The position numbers and the translations under genes were made by a program. A stretch of DNA of 64,000 bases from the NCBI RefSeq assembly GCF_003010965.1, contig NZ_PGGM01000003.1, positions 124,001-188,000 of the forward strand. The letters run 5' to 3'. The stretch's first letter is position 1. The number at the start of each line of letters is the position of its first letter. The notes below the pieces were generated by a model. It had not been told where the DNA came from, searched no databases, and saw only the letters and a program-made list of their open reading frames with translations. The stretch is from Phyllobacterium sophorae (GTDB lineage: Bacteria; Pseudomonadota; Alphaproteobacteria; Rhizobiales; Rhizobiaceae). Of this stretch, positions 26,449-36,090 are shown in pieces.

Positions 26449-26475
26449 CTGCCGGCGGTCATGGCCGTCCGGCAG
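26449..26475 (+). terminator. Intercistronic hairpin between binding-protein and ATPase genes
   Basis: CTGCCGG pairs with CCGGCAG (26449-26455 and 26469-26475), with an inner CGG/CCG extension. It has no U-tract, so it is more likely a stabilising or partially attenuating structure that keeps binding-protein mRNA in excess, as is common in ABC operons. Confidence 0.5.
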
Positions 26476-26507
26476 TTTCGACTTTCGGTTTTGACGGGCA
26501 GAACACA

Positions 26508-28019
26508 ATGGCTGAGACTATGAGCACTGGCGGCGTTAAACCGCTGTTGTCGTTGCACAATATCAATATGACCTTCGGCGGGATCAAGGCGCTGAAGGAT
26601 GTGAGCTTCGAGGTGCTGCCAGGCGAGATTCATTGCCTGGCCGGCGAAAACGGCTCCGGCAAGAGCACGCTCATCAAAATCATAACCGGCGTCTATCGTC
26701 CCGAAGCCGGTGCTGTTATCGAGTATGACGGACAGACATTTTCCCATATGTCTCCCGTCACCGCACAGGCCGGTGGAATTCAGGTGATCTGGCAGGATCT
26801 GGCGCTGTTTCCCGAGATGACGGTGGCCGAGAACATCGCCTTTCACACTGTAATTGGACGCTGGCCACGGCTGGTGGACTACCGGCATATGCGACGAACC
26901 GCATTAAAGGCGCTCCAACGCCTTGGCGTTGCGCTTGATGTCGACCTCCCATTGAAAGACTATTCCATTGCACAGCGGCAGATCGTGGCAATCGCCCGCG
27001 CTCTTGTGGGCGAGGCCAAGCTCGTATTCATGGATGAACCGACCGCCTCGCTGACACAGTCGGAAACCGATCACCTGATCGACATCGCGCGTTCCCTTTC
27101 AGTCTCCGGCGTCGCGGTCGTTTTCGTCAGCCACCGCCTGGCCGAAGTACTGGAAATCTCGAGCCGCATCACCGTGCTGCGTGACGGCGCGCTTGTCGGC
27201 GTCTATCCGGTAGAAGGCATGACACAGTCGCGCATTACCGAGCTAATGACTGGAAAGACATTCAACCAGCAGGTTCGTGCAAAGCCGGTTGGTGATGAAC
27301 CCATCGTTCTTGAGGTCAAAGGCCTGTCGCGTCCGGGGCAGTTTGAAGATATATCGTTCGCCGTCCGGCGCGGCGAGACCCTCGGCATAACCGGGCTCTT
27401 GGGCGCCGGCAGAACGGAACTTGCTTTATCGATCTTCGGCATGCTGAAACCCCGCTCCGGTCGTGTCTGGCTGAACGGAAGGCCGGTGCGTTTTTCCTCG
27501 AACCGCAAGGCAATCGAGGCGGGGGTTGCGTATCTTTCGGAAGACCGCCTGTCGCTTGGTCTCATTCAGCCGCAGTCGATTGCCGACAATTTGGCGATCG
27601 CCTCGCTCGACCGTATCAAATCCGGCGGTCTGCTGTCCGATGAACGCAAAAGAAGATTGGTCGACCGTTGGATTGCTGATCTGGGGGTCAAGATCGGCCG
27701 GCAAAGCGATGCGGTTTCAACCTTGTCAGGCGGCAATCAGCAGCGCATTGCCATTGCCAAATGGCTGGCCACTGATCCGAAGCTTCTTATTCTCGATGCG
27801 CCGACGGTTGGCGTTGATGTTGGCGCACGCGCAGGTATTTTTGAAATTGTCGCCAAGCTTGCCGAATGTGGCCTGGCTATCATCCTGATTTCGGACGAAG
27901 TCCCGGAAGTTTATTTCAACGCCGACCGGGTGCTCCACATGGCGCAGGGCAAGATGGCCGGATGGTTCGATCCGCGCACCTGCTCCCTTGGGCAAATCGA
28001 GGCTGCCGTCTATGGGTAA
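26508..28019 (+). CDS. Sugar ABC transporter ATP-binding protein (RbsA/MglA/LsrA type, two ABC domains)
   Basis: This 503-residue protein contains two fused nucleotide-binding domains. The first has Walker A GENGSGKST (46-54) and Walker B VFMDEPTAS. The second has the usual degenerate P-loop (GLLGAGRTE), an intact signature LSGGNQQR and LLILDAPTVGVDVGAR. This is typical of ribose/galactose-type importers. The start could be ATG 26508 or ATG 26520; neither has a strong ribosome site. The stop overlaps the start of the first permease gene, showing translational coupling. Confidence 0.95.
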   Translation: MAETMSTGGVKPLLSLHNINMTFGGIKALKDVSFEVLPGEIHCLAGENGSGKSTLIKIITGVYRPEAGAVIEYDGQTFSHMSPVTAQAGGIQVIWQDLALFPEMTVAENIAFHTVIGRWPRLVDYRHMRRTALKALQRLGVALDVDLPLKDYSIAQRQIVAIARALVGEAKLVFMDEPTASLTQSETDHLIDIARSLSVSGVAVVFVSHRLAEVLEISSRITVLRDGALVGVYPVEGMTQSRITELMTGKTFNQQVRAKPVGDEPIVLEVKGLSRPGQFEDISFAVRRGETLGITGLLGAGRTELALSIFGMLKPRSGRVWLNGRPVRFSSNRKAIEAGVAYLSEDRLSLGLIQPQSIADNLAIASLDRIKSGGLLSDERKRRLVDRWIADLGVKIGRQSDAVSTLSGGNQQRIAIAKWLATDPKLLILDAPTVGVDVGARAGIFEIVAKLAECGLAIILISDEVPEVYFNADRVLHMAQGKMAGWFDPRTCSLGQIEAAVYG

Positions 28020-29013
28020 GCTCGTTCGATCCCACGCCACCGAGTTCGCGCTGCTCGCCGTCATTGCGGCGATGTGCGTTTTCCTTTCCCTTGCGACGAA
28101 CAATTTCTTTTCCCTGGGAAATGCATTCGATCTGCTCAATACAAGCTCCGTCAACATCATCTTCGCTGTCGGACTGCTGGTCGTCCTTATTGCGGGGGGT
28201 ATCGATATCTCGTTCGCTGTCGCTGCGTCCGTCGTCCAGTACGGGGCGGCCCTGATCCTTGGCTGGATCGGCGGCGGGGGATGGATAAGCGGGCTGCTGA
28301 TCGCCGGCGGCCTCGGGATCCTGCTTGGCGCATTCAACGCTTTTCTGATCCACCGGTTTCGCATTATTTCCATCGTCGCGACCATTGCCACCTTCAACAT
28401 CTATTTCGGCCTGCTGATGTTCTTCACGCAGGGCGTATCAATCTACGACCTGCCGGATTGGCTGACGGACAGGATCATACTCTTCGAACAGGAGATGGCT
28501 GACGGTACATGGGCGGAAATAACATTGCCAGTGCTGGTCATGGCAGTCTGTGTCTTTGCGACCTGGCTGCTTATTACGCGTACGACAACCGGGCGGCAGC
28601 TTTATGCCTTTGGCGACAATCCCGAAGGCGCGCGCCGCTTTGGTATCAATATCGGCGCGATGCAATTTATCGCCTTCGGCTGGCTCGGCATGATGGCAGG
28701 CATCGGCGGTCTGATCCAGGCGCATTATGCGCAAGAGGTCGTGCCCAATGCGCTTTATGGGCGCGAACTCGACGTGCTTGCCGCCGTCGTTCTTGGCGGC
28801 GCAAGACTTGGCGGCGGCAAGGGTTCTGTTCTGGGCTGTGTGCTCGGTGTGCTGCTGATTGCCATCACCCAAAACGGGTTGAATCTGTTGGGCGTTTCGC
28901 CATTTGCATTCAAGATGATCATCGGCGCCATCATCCTGGCAGCTATTACGCTTTCCAATACCAGTTTGGAAAAACTCCTGCCATTCATGCGCCAGCGGGG
29001 AGCGCGCCAATGA
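28012..29013 (+). CDS. Sugar ABC transporter permease (RbsC/LsrC type)
   Basis: This 333-residue integral membrane protein of the BPD_transp_2 family has many hydrophobic segments, from residue 12 onward. Family signatures are VGLLVVLIAGGIDISFA, RTTTGRQLYAFGDNPEGARRFGI and VVLGGARLGGGKGS. The ATG at 28012 overlaps the last codons of the ATPase gene, and its stop overlaps the start of the second permease gene. It forms a heterodimeric channel with that permease. Confidence 0.93.
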   Translation: MGKLVRSHATEFALLAVIAAMCVFLSLATNNFFSLGNAFDLLNTSSVNIIFAVGLLVVLIAGGIDISFAVAASVVQYGAALILGWIGGGGWISGLLIAGGLGILLGAFNAFLIHRFRIISIVATIATFNIYFGLLMFFTQGVSIYDLPDWLTDRIILFEQEMADGTWAEITLPVLVMAVCVFATWLLITRTTTGRQLYAFGDNPEGARRFGINIGAMQFIAFGWLGMMAGIGGLIQAHYAQEVVPNALYGRELDVLAAVVLGGARLGGGKGSVLGCVLGVLLIAITQNGLNLLGVSPFAFKMIIGAIILAAITLSNTSLEKLLPFMRQRGARQ

Positions 29014-30005
29014 ACAGTGTTGCAACGCGGATCAAGGACCTGTTGGGACCGGAGATCGCTGGACCGGGCTTTGCGTTTTTGGCTGTGATGCTGTTCTTCG
29101 GCTTTGCCTCTCCGCAATTCCTCAGTGAAGCAACATTCGGCTCAGTGGCGTTCCAACTCCCGGAACTTGGCCTGCTCACGCTGGCAATGCTTTTGCCCGT
29201 ACTGACGGGCGGCCTCAATCTGGCGATCACTTTCACCGCAAACATCGCCGGACTGACAGTCGCCTGGGTGCTTCAGGCCAATGGCGGTGTGGACGCGGGC
29301 ATTGCATGGTTTGCTCTTGGCTGTGTTCTTGCGGTTGCCGTCGGGGCAGCCACGGGCGTCGTGATGGGCCTCGTGATTGCCTATACGCGTGCTCATCCGA
29401 TCTTGGTCTCGCTGTCGATGATGATCTTTGTGCGCGGTCTTGGCGAGTTCCTGACCCGCGGTGGAGATGTTTCGGGGTTCCCGGCCTTCTTGCAACCGAT
29501 CGGTCACGGCAGCATTCTGGGCTTTCCAATACCGCTTTTGATCTTTATCGCCTGCGTCCTCCTCTGGCACGTGCTTTTGACGCGCATGAAGCTTGGCTTC
29601 AACACCTATATGATCGGTTCCAATATTGAGGCAGCGCGTTATTCCGGCGTCAACACACGTAAGGTGATCGTGCTGGTCTATACGCTGTCCGGAGCCATGT
29701 GCGCGGTTGCCGGCATCATTATGCTGGCGCGCTTCAATTCCGTGCGCGTCGGGCACGGCGAGTCCTATTTGCTGATCACCGTGCTCGCCTGTTTCCTTGG
29801 CGGCGTCAATCCGTTCGGCGGCTTTGGCCGCGTTATTCCAGTGTTCGTCGCACTGGTCGTTCTTCAGCTTCTTTCATCGGGGCTGAACCTCATGGGGGCC
29901 AATCAGCATCTGGCAACCGCGGTCTGGGGCATACTTCTGATCGCGGTCATGATCCTGCGTTGGCTCGCCGCTCAGCTTATGATTCTCAATCGCAGAAAAG
30001 GGTAA
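29010..30005 (+). CDS. Sugar ABC transporter permease (RbsC/LsrD type)
   Basis: This 331-residue permease is a paralog of the preceding one. Motifs include MLLPVLTGGLNLAITF, RMKLGFNTYMIGSNIEAARYSGV and CFLGGVNPFGGFGRV. The ATG at 29010 overlaps the preceding TGA (ATGA), so the much longer upstream frame is not coding. The epimerase gene follows after four bases. Confidence 0.93.
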   Translation: MNSVATRIKDLLGPEIAGPGFAFLAVMLFFGFASPQFLSEATFGSVAFQLPELGLLTLAMLLPVLTGGLNLAITFTANIAGLTVAWVLQANGGVDAGIAWFALGCVLAVAVGAATGVVMGLVIAYTRAHPILVSLSMMIFVRGLGEFLTRGGDVSGFPAFLQPIGHGSILGFPIPLLIFIACVLLWHVLLTRMKLGFNTYMIGSNIEAARYSGVNTRKVIVLVYTLSGAMCAVAGIIMLARFNSVRVGHGESYLLITVLACFLGGVNPFGGFGRVIPVFVALVVLQLLSSGLNLMGANQHLATAVWGILLIAVMILRWLAAQLMILNRRKG

Positions 30006-30009
30006 GACA

Positions 30010-30864
30010 ATGTCGGTTCAAGGATTTGGCGTCCATACCAGCATGTGGACAATGAACTGGGATCGCGCTGGGGCCGAAAAGGCCATTGCGGCCGCGGTCA
30101 AATACAAAATGGATTTCATCGAGATTGCCCTTCTCAATGCGCCGGCAGTCGACGCGGCACATACGCGGGCCCTTCTCGACAAGCACCAGCTGCGGGCCGT
30201 CTGTTCACTCGGCCTGCCCGAACCGGCATGGGCATCGGTTCGCCCTGATGCGGCGATCGAACATCTGAAAGTCGCGATCGACAAGACCGCCGAGATGGGA
30301 GCAGAAGCACTTTCCGGCGTCATCTTCGGTGGTATTGGCGAACGCACCGGTGTGCCGCCAACACAAGGCGAATACGACAATATCGCCCGTGTGCTGACGG
30401 CGGCAGCCAAACATGCCAAGACCCTTGGCATCGAGCTTGGCGTTGAGGCGGTCAACCGCTATGAAAACCATCTCATCAACACGGGCCGGCAGGCGGTGCA
30501 GATGATTGAGCGCGTCGGTGCCAGCAACATCTTTGTCCACCTGGATACCTACCACATGAACATCGAGGAGAAAGGCGCGGCCAACGGTATTCTCGACGCA
30601 CGCGACTACCTGAAATACATCCATCTTTCAGAAAGCGATCGAGGAACGCCGGGCTACGGCAACTGTCCGTGGGACGAAATCTACGCGGCGCTCGCGGCCA
30701 TTGGCTTTAAAGGGGGGCTGGCGATGGAAAGTTTCATCAACATGCCGCCTGAAGTCGCATACGGCCTTGCCGTGTGGCGTCCGGTCGCAAAGGACGAGGA
30801 AGAGGTGATGGGCAACGGCCTGCCCTTCTTGCGCAACAAGGCGAAACAATACGGCCTCATCTGA
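30010..30864 (+). CDS. Ketose 3-epimerase family protein (D-tagatose/D-psicose 3-epimerase-like)
   Basis: This 284-residue TIM-barrel enzyme closely follows the D-psicose/D-tagatose 3-epimerase pattern. The N-terminus is GVHTSMW, Glu146 is in GVEAVNRYENHLINT, Asp179 in LDTYHMNIEE, His205 in IHLSESD and Glu240 in AMESF, with an AVWRP tail motif. The two Glu are the catalytic acid/base pair and all four bind Mn or Co in the family. It would epimerise a ketose at C3 and so feed a rare imported sugar into central metabolism. It ends the importer operon; the ketose kinases of the convergent operon could use its product. Confidence 0.85.
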   Translation: MSVQGFGVHTSMWTMNWDRAGAEKAIAAAVKYKMDFIEIALLNAPAVDAAHTRALLDKHQLRAVCSLGLPEPAWASVRPDAAIEHLKVAIDKTAEMGAEALSGVIFGGIGERTGVPPTQGEYDNIARVLTAAAKHAKTLGIELGVEAVNRYENHLINTGRQAVQMIERVGASNIFVHLDTYHMNIEEKGAANGILDARDYLKYIHLSESDRGTPGYGNCPWDEIYAALAAIGFKGGLAMESFINMPPEVAYGLAVWRPVAKDEEEVMGNGLPFLRNKAKQYGLI

Positions 30865-30875
30865 TCGGTTGCCCT

Positions 30876-30895
30876 TGCGGCGCGTTCGCGCCGCA
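30876..30895. terminator. Convergent-gene hairpin (possible bidirectional terminator)
   Basis: TGCGGCGCG pairs with CGCGCCGCA across a TT loop (perfect 9-bp GC-rich stem). It sits between the stops of the epimerase gene (30864) and the xylulokinase gene (30901). There is no U-run on either side, so termination efficiency is uncertain. Confidence 0.55.
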
Positions 30896-30900
30896 GCCCG

Positions 30901-32382
30901 TCAGGCAACAGGTGGAGCTGAATACAGCCGAAGATAGCGATCGCGCCGTTCAGCGAGAATTGAGCTTTTGGCCGGATCAGGTTCGAAACGGGCACGAATC
31001 GCGGGCTTGCGGCAGATGGCCCTGACTGACCCCGCACCGGCAGCCACCATTGCCAGCCGGGCTGCTCCAAACGCTGCACCGATTTCCGCCCCTTGCGGCA
31101 AATCGAGTGACAGTCCCAAGACATCAGCCAAAAGAGCATTCCAGTATGCGCTGCGGGATCCGCCACCGACCAACATGCACGAACGCGGGGCTGCATTGGC
31201 TGCCTTGAGCACATCGAGACCATCTGCCAGGGCAAAAGCCACGCCTTCAAGTACACCGTAGGCGAGCGCCCCGGCATCGTGCTCGGCTCGTAAGCCATCG
31301 AATTTGGCGGTGGCGTTAGGATCGTTGTGCGGTGTGCGTTCCCCGGTAAGATAGGGCAAGAAAACCGGCGCGCTCTCGCGGCGTCCAGGATCGGCCGCGA
31401 ATGCATTTGCCTTGCCGATGAGACCGCCGATATCGTGTTCGTGGCCGGTGAGACTTCCAAGCCAACTGAGTGCCGAGGCGGCTGAAAGCGTCACCACCAT
31501 ACCATGCCAGCGGTTCGGGAGCGCATGGCAAAAGCCATGCAGCGTCCGCTCTGGCAGCGAAACGAGCTGATCGGTAGAAACAAACAGGACGCCAGACGTT
31601 CCCAGCGACAAAAAGCCATCGCCCGGATCAACAGCACCTATGCCGACGGCCGAGGATGCATTGTCCCCGCCGCCGCCAGCAATCGGGATTTTCCGATCTG
31701 TCAGACCCCAGGAAGCCGCCACGTCGCTGGAGAGGTACGAAGAGATCGCCGATCCTTCAACAAGATCAGGCATTTGCGCGCGTTTCATCCCACTTGCGTT
31801 TAAAAGCACCTCATCCCACGACCGGCGGCCGACATCGAGCCATAGTGTGCCGGCCGAATCCGACATGTCCGACACATACGCACCGGACAGCCGGAAACGA
31901 AGGTAATCTTTTGGTAACAGGACTTTGGCGGTCGCGGCGAAGATTTCCGGCTCGTGCCGTGCCACCCAGAGCAGCTTTGGTGCGGTGAACCCTGGCATGG
32001 CCGTATTCGATGCGCGCGTCAGAAAATCCGGGATGCGTGCAACGAGCTCGGCACACTCCCTTCCGCAACGTCCATCATTCCAAAGGATCGCGGGGCGCAG
32101 GACAGTCCCATGCCGGTCCAATAAGGTCGCACTGTGCTGCTGGCCGGACAAGCCAATGCCCTCCAGCTGCAGGAAATCTTGCGCGGCAATCGTGCGCACC
32201 TGCGAAATGGCTTGGTGCGCGGCCTTCCACCACGCGTGCGGATCCTGTTCCGACCAGAGGGGTTGGGGCCGTGCGACCTCTATCGGGGACGAACCCTCGG
32301 CAATGACATTTTGATCCTGATCGAGCAGGACCGCCTTTACCGAAGAGGTTCCAACATCGATGCCAAGATAGCTGGCCATCAA
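30901..32382 (-). CDS. xylB: Xylulokinase-like FGGY carbohydrate kinase
   Basis: This 493-residue protein has two actin-like domains. The N-terminal phosphate motif is [16 protein letters not shown], followed by the XylB-typical [14 protein letters not shown] and ILWNDGRC. The C-terminal ATP-binding segment is [21 protein letters not shown]. The expected reaction is D-xylulose plus ATP to D-xylulose 5-phosphate. It is the last gene of the polyol operon; two ATGs (32382 and 32379) overlap the TGA of the ATPase gene. A second, different FGGY kinase is encoded upstream, so the operon can probably phosphorylate two ketoses. Confidence 0.88.
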   Translation of the reverse strand: MMASYLGIDVGTSSVKAVLLDQDQNVIAEGSSPIEVARPQPLWSEQDPHAWWKAAHQAISQVRTIAAQDFLQLEGIGLSGQQHSATLLDRHGTVLRPAILWNDGRCGRECAELVARIPDFLTRASNTAMPGFTAPKLLWVARHEPEIFAATAKVLLPKDYLRFRLSGAYVSDMSDSAGTLWLDVGRRSWDEVLLNASGMKRAQMPDLVEGSAISSYLSSDVAASWGLTDRKIPIAGGGGDNASSAVGIGAVDPGDGFLSLGTSGVLFVSTDQLVSLPERTLHGFCHALPNRWHGMVVTLSAASALSWLGSLTGHEHDIGGLIGKANAFAADPGRRESAPVFLPYLTGERTPHNDPNATAKFDGLRAEHDAGALAYGVLEGVAFALADGLDVLKAANAAPRSCMLVGGGSRSAYWNALLADVLGLSLDLPQGAEIGAAFGAARLAMVAAGAGSVRAICRKPAIRARFEPDPAKSSILAERRDRYLRLYSAPPVA

Positions 32383-33464
32383 ATTCCAAGGCCCTGCTTG
32401 TCGAACAGATAGATGTGATCTGGAGCAATCCCGATTGGCAAATCCTCGTTCTTGCTGATGGGTGGACGTCCGGGAACGACGATGGTCATCAGTGCGCCAC
32501 CATCCGGCTGGGCATAGATCTGGCTCGCTCCGCCGAGATATTCGGCAAAATCGGCCTTAAGGGTCAGTACGGGCCTGGCCGTTCGCAGTTCAAGATGTTC
32601 GGGCCTCATCCCGACGCTCACCTCCTCGCCAATACGTACCTGATGCGCTCCCTTGGTGGCCACCGTCAGCGTGCCGCCGGTGAATGCCGGGCTTGAAACG
32701 GTCAACTGCCCGTCCGTCGCGGCCGTCACGCAAGCTGGAAGGAAATTCATCCTGGGCGAGCCGATAAAACCTGCAACGAACACATTGGCCGGTCGGTCAT
32801 AAAGTTCGGTCGGTGTGCCCACCTGTTCAACCAGCCCCGCCCGCAGCACAACAATGCGATCCGCCAGTGTCATGGCCTCGATCTGGTCATGGGTGACATA
32901 GACCATCGTAACTCCAAGCGCGCGGTGAAGCTTTGCGATCTCGACGCGCATTTGTGTGCGCAGTTCCGCGTCGAGATTCGAAAGCGGCTCATCGAACAAA
33001 AAGAGCTTTGGATTACGAACAATCGCCCGGCCAATCGCGACACGCTGGCGTTGTCCGCCGGAAAGCTGACGGGGCTTGCGCTGCAGCAACGCTTCGATTT
33101 GAAGGATCCGCGCGGCTTCCGCGACCCGCCGCTTGATTTCACCCTCGCTGGTCTTCACCATACGCAGGCCAAAAGCGAGATTTTCAAAGACACTCATATG
33201 CGGATAAAGGGCGTAGGACTGGAACACCATGGCAACTTCACGGCGCGCGGGTTCCACATGGGTAACAACTTTCTCGTCAATAAGGACATCGCCGTCGCTG
33301 ATTTCTTCCAGGCCTGCAATCATGCGTAAAAGCGTGGATTTCCCGCATCCCGAAGGGCCAACGAAAACGACGAACTCACCCTTTTCTGCAGAGAAGCTGA
33401 CACCTTGAACCGCGGAATGTTCGCCGTAGCGCTTGACGACATTATCGAGACGAAGAAATGGCAT
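32379..33464 (-). CDS. Polyol/sugar ABC transporter ATP-binding protein (MalK/SmoK/UgpC type)
   Basis: This ATPase of about 361 residues starts at ATG 33464, two bases after the kinase stop; an upstream in-frame ATG inside the kinase gene is unlikely. Walker [10 protein letters not shown] is at 36-44, the signature LSGGQRQRV near 134, Walker [17 protein letters not shown] and switch [11 protein letters not shown]-terminal regulatory domain includes VGMRPEHL. It powers the permeases encoded at 37005-38716. It is paralogous to, but distinct from, the ATPase at 4781. Confidence 0.95.
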   Translation of the reverse strand: MPFLRLDNVVKRYGEHSAVQGVSFSAEKGEFVVFVGPSGCGKSTLLRMIAGLEEISDGDVLIDEKVVTHVEPARREVAMVFQSYALYPHMSVFENLAFGLRMVKTSEGEIKRRVAEAARILQIEALLQRKPRQLSGGQRQRVAIGRAIVRNPKLFLFDEPLSNLDAELRTQMRVEIAKLHRALGVTMVYVTHDQIEAMTLADRIVVLRAGLVEQVGTPTELYDRPANVFVAGFIGSPRMNFLPACVTAATDGQLTVSSPAFTGGTLTVATKGAHQVRIGEEVSVGMRPEHLELRTARPVLTLKADFAEYLGGASQIYAQPDGGALMTIVVPGRPPISKNEDLPIGIAPDHIYLFDKQGLGI

Positions 33465-33465
33465 G

Positions 33466-35073
33466 CTAAAGGGCTCCGCTGCGTTTATGGGGCAAAAGGG
33501 CTTCAAGCGCCCGGCCGGCGACCTCCACCTCGTTCCTGACGTTGAACAGCTTCAAGTAGATGCGATAGGCAGCGTCATGAGCCAATTGCCAATCGGGATC
33601 GGGTTCCAATGTCGTTTGCCGAGGTGCCATGGCTTCAAGAGCCGTGAACAGATCGGGATAAAGCCCCGCTGCGCGCGAAGCCACCATGGCTGTTCCTAGC
33701 AAGACCGGTTCTTTGGCGTCACTGACAATGAGTTTCGCGCCGATTGCATCGCGGTAAAGTCTCACCAGGAGGGGATTATGCAGATGGCCGCCTGCCAGCG
33801 CCACGCTATCGATGGCATAGCGGCCGCGGGCATTGAGATGATCGATAATGTGCCGTGTCTGCAAGGCAAGGGCTCGCGCCGTGGCGTAATAGCTTTCAAG
33901 AAACGACCGCTCGCCTGTTTCCGTGCCAAGACCCGTGGCCAGTGCGCGAACCCGGCCATCGCCAAGTGGCGCCCGATTGCCAAGCCAATCTGGAACAATA
34001 TGGCGCGTTGCGGCGAAACCCGATCCCTCTTCGTCCAGCAGTTTCAAAATCCGGTTGGCGGTTTGCCGGTGCAACTCGCTGCTCGGCTGGCCGGGGCTTG
34101 CCGGATGATGCGCGAGCACCGCGTCAAGAGCTGTACCGGAAAGGCTTTGACCAGCCTCATGCATCCAGTAGCCAGGAAATACGGCATCCTTGAACGGGCC
34201 CCACACCCCCGGAACGAACCGTTCATCGCGTGCAAACGGCATGTAACAGGTTGATGTACCACCGATCATGGGCAACAGATTGTTCATTCGGGCAAGGTAG
34301 TTGCGTCCCAGAACGCCGAGTGCCCCTGCCTCCGCGTCGATCAAGCCAATAGCAACCGGTACACCGGCCAAGATGCCAAGTTCTGCGGCCGCTTTCTTGG
34401 ACACCGTTGCGTGAACCTCGCCGACCTTGCCGGGCCTGTCGCTCAGATGGTCGAGGGTTGTCAGATCGCCGATACCAAGATCATCGAGCAAATCCTGGCA
34501 CCAGGGCTCCGTATCATTGGGAAGGTAGGGCCATTTGCAGGCCAGACCGCAAACCGAATGACGCCCGACGGAGGTTGCACGCCGGGCAAGCTCGTCACAA
34601 AGGTCGCGCACGCCTCGCACGCGTGCCCAGGCCTCGGGGCGATTTCGCTTGAGCCACAAAAGCTTCGGCAGGTTCGTTTCCGGGGAAAGCGATCCGCCGA
34701 CGTGGCTGAGAAAACGGTGTCCCGTCGCATCGACTTCCGCCGCTTGCGCTTCGCCGCGATGATCCATCCAGCAGATTACATCACCGCCACCATCAAGGGG
34801 TGGCTCTCCTTGTGCATCGATATAGACCGATGACGTCGCATCGAACGCTAGTCCCGCGATCGTCTTCGCGCCGCCCGGGGTCTGGGCAATGCATTGTGCA
34901 ACTGCCCTGCAAACGGCGGTCCAGATATCTTCCATACGGTAGATCGCATGGTGCTCGGCCGGCTTGATCAACTCGAACGAAGCAGCCGCGGTTGCATGCA
35001 GGGTTCCTTCACCATCGAAGACCCCTGCTCGGGCTGACAGTGTTCCGACATCGATTGCCAGGAGATGGTTCAT
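33466..35073 (-). CDS. FGGY carbohydrate kinase (D-ribulokinase/YpCarbK-like)
   Basis: This 535-residue kinase belongs to the longer FGGY subgroup. Motifs are [17 protein letters not shown] at the N-terminus, [13 protein letters not shown], the substrate loop [20 protein letters not shown], and [20 protein letters not shown] in the ATPase domain. The DATSS and WMDHR pattern is that of ribulokinase-like proteins (FGGY/YpCarbK) rather than xylulokinases or glycerol kinases. It probably phosphorylates D-ribulose or a related ketose. EryA-type erythritol kinase is less likely on sequence but worth considering given the EryC-like neighbour. Confidence 0.82.
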   Translation of the reverse strand: MNHLLAIDVGTLSARAGVFDGEGTLHATAAASFELIKPAEHHAIYRMEDIWTAVCRAVAQCIAQTPGGAKTIAGLAFDATSSVYIDAQGEPPLDGGGDVICWMDHRGEAQAAEVDATGHRFLSHVGGSLSPETNLPKLLWLKRNRPEAWARVRGVRDLCDELARRATSVGRHSVCGLACKWPYLPNDTEPWCQDLLDDLGIGDLTTLDHLSDRPGKVGEVHATVSKKAAAELGILAGVPVAIGLIDAEAGALGVLGRNYLARMNNLLPMIGGTSTCYMPFARDERFVPGVWGPFKDAVFPGYWMHEAGQSLSGTALDAVLAHHPASPGQPSSELHRQTANRILKLLDEEGSGFAATRHIVPDWLGNRAPLGDGRVRALATGLGTETGERSFLESYYATARALALQTRHIIDHLNARGRYAIDSVALAGGHLHNPLLVRLYRDAIGAKLIVSDAKEPVLLGTAMVASRAAGLYPDLFTALEAMAPRQTTLEPDPDWQLAHDAAYRIYLKLFNVRNEVEVAGRALEALLPHKRSGAL

Positions 35074-35110
35074 CGCGTGTGCACCTGTGTCTTGCTTGAT
35101 GCTGCCGGTT

Positions 35111-36082
35111 TCATGGCGTCCTCAGGATCGCTTCTGCAACATCTTCATCCGTGACCAGACGATTGACGTAGCCAGCACGCAAGACAGCCCTGATAATGGG
35201 AGCCTTGTACATGGCGCCCGACGCCAGGATAGACGATGGAATGCGTTTCAAGTCTGATGGACTCATGGCCATGACCCGCTGGTTGAGCGGGTGATCGACC
35301 GGACTACCGTTTTCATCAAGGAACACGCCAAGGATATCCCCAACTGCACCGGCGGCTTTCAGCGTTGGCAAATTCTCCGTAACGATCTGCGTCTTGGCAA
35401 GCAGCGATTGATCGGAAAGGTCGCCGCACGCGATCAAGGCGACGGACGTGTTGCGGCCACGTTCCATCACCTCGGCCAGACCATAATGGGTAAGCAAGGT
35501 CGTCCTGCTTTCGCTGGAGGGACAGTAGATGGGAGCGGCAACATAATAGCATTCAGCACCCAGAATTCGCGCAAATTCCGTCGATACTTCAAAGGTGTTT
35601 GTCCCCGAGCCGCGTGTCAACCCACCCATGAGCGCCGCGACCCAGGCATTGCCGAGGCGCCGCGGCGTCAGGTGCCTTCGCGCTGCCGAAAGCGTCTGGC
35701 CCCAGCCAATGCCAAATCCCTTGCCATCGACGAGGAGAGGATCCAGCATCGCGGCGGTGGCGCGGCCCAAGACCCTGTGCAAATCGCCCATATGCGGAAC
35801 CGAAGGCACGACCGAACAATCGACAAGCCCGAAGCGTTCCTTCAATTTCTCCTCCAGAACCACGCAATGCGTGAGCGGCATTCTGATGTCGACACTGACC
35901 AGACCATCGTTTCGCGCCTGCACGACAATCTTGTTCACACGCAAACGCGTTATCGACAGCTTGTCGGCAATTTCCTGCTGGGTCAGGCCGCCAACATAAT
36001 AATACCACGCCACACGCGCCCGGATTTGCTCGGTATCGGCTTGAGAATATGAAAGTGCTTCGTCGGCAGTGGTTTCGTTCAA
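35111..36082 (-). CDS. SorC/DeoR-type sugar-binding transcriptional regulator (EryD-like)
   Basis: This 323-residue regulator has an N-terminal helix-turn-helix (VGGLTQQEIADKLSITRLRVNKIV, about residues 30-53) and a C-terminal SorC sugar-phosphate-binding domain (GFGIGWGQTLSA, GGLTRGSGTNTFEVS). Translation appears to begin at TTG 36082, nine bases after the isomerase stop; no suitable ATG is nearby. It sits inside the operon it probably controls. The effector is expected to be a phosphorylated pathway intermediate. Inverted repeats upstream of the operon (41859-41892) are candidate sites. Confidence 0.88.
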   Translation of the reverse strand: MNETTADEALSYSQADTEQIRARVAWYYYVGGLTQQEIADKLSITRLRVNKIVVQARNDGLVSVDIRMPLTHCVVLEEKLKERFGLVDCSVVPSVPHMGDLHRVLGRATAAMLDPLLVDGKGFGIGWGQTLSAARRHLTPRRLGNAWVAALMGGLTRGSGTNTFEVSTEFARILGAECYYVAAPIYCPSSESRTTLLTHYGLAEVMERGRNTSVALIACGDLSDQSLLAKTQIVTENLPTLKAAGAVGDILGVFLDENGSPVDHPLNQRVMAMSPSDLKRIPSSILASGAMYKAPIIRAVLRAGYVNRLVTDEDVAEAILRTP

Positions 36083-36090
36083 GGGAGTTC

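Noticed and set aside
26449-26475. Full intrinsic terminator after the LsrB-like gene
   Set aside because: The hairpin lacks a U-tract and the downstream genes are overlapping parts of the same importer, so it is read as an attenuating or stabilising structure instead.
25443-30864. Complete autoinducer-2 (Lsr) uptake and processing operon
   Set aside because: Only the importer resembles Lsr proteins. No LsrK, LsrF or LsrG homolog is present and the last gene is a ketose 3-epimerase.
33466-36082. True erythritol (ery) operon
   Set aside because: The EryC-like and EryD-like genes suggest it, but the kinase looks ribulokinase-like, no EryB-type dehydrogenase is present, and the zinc dehydrogenase and xylulokinase point to pentitols.
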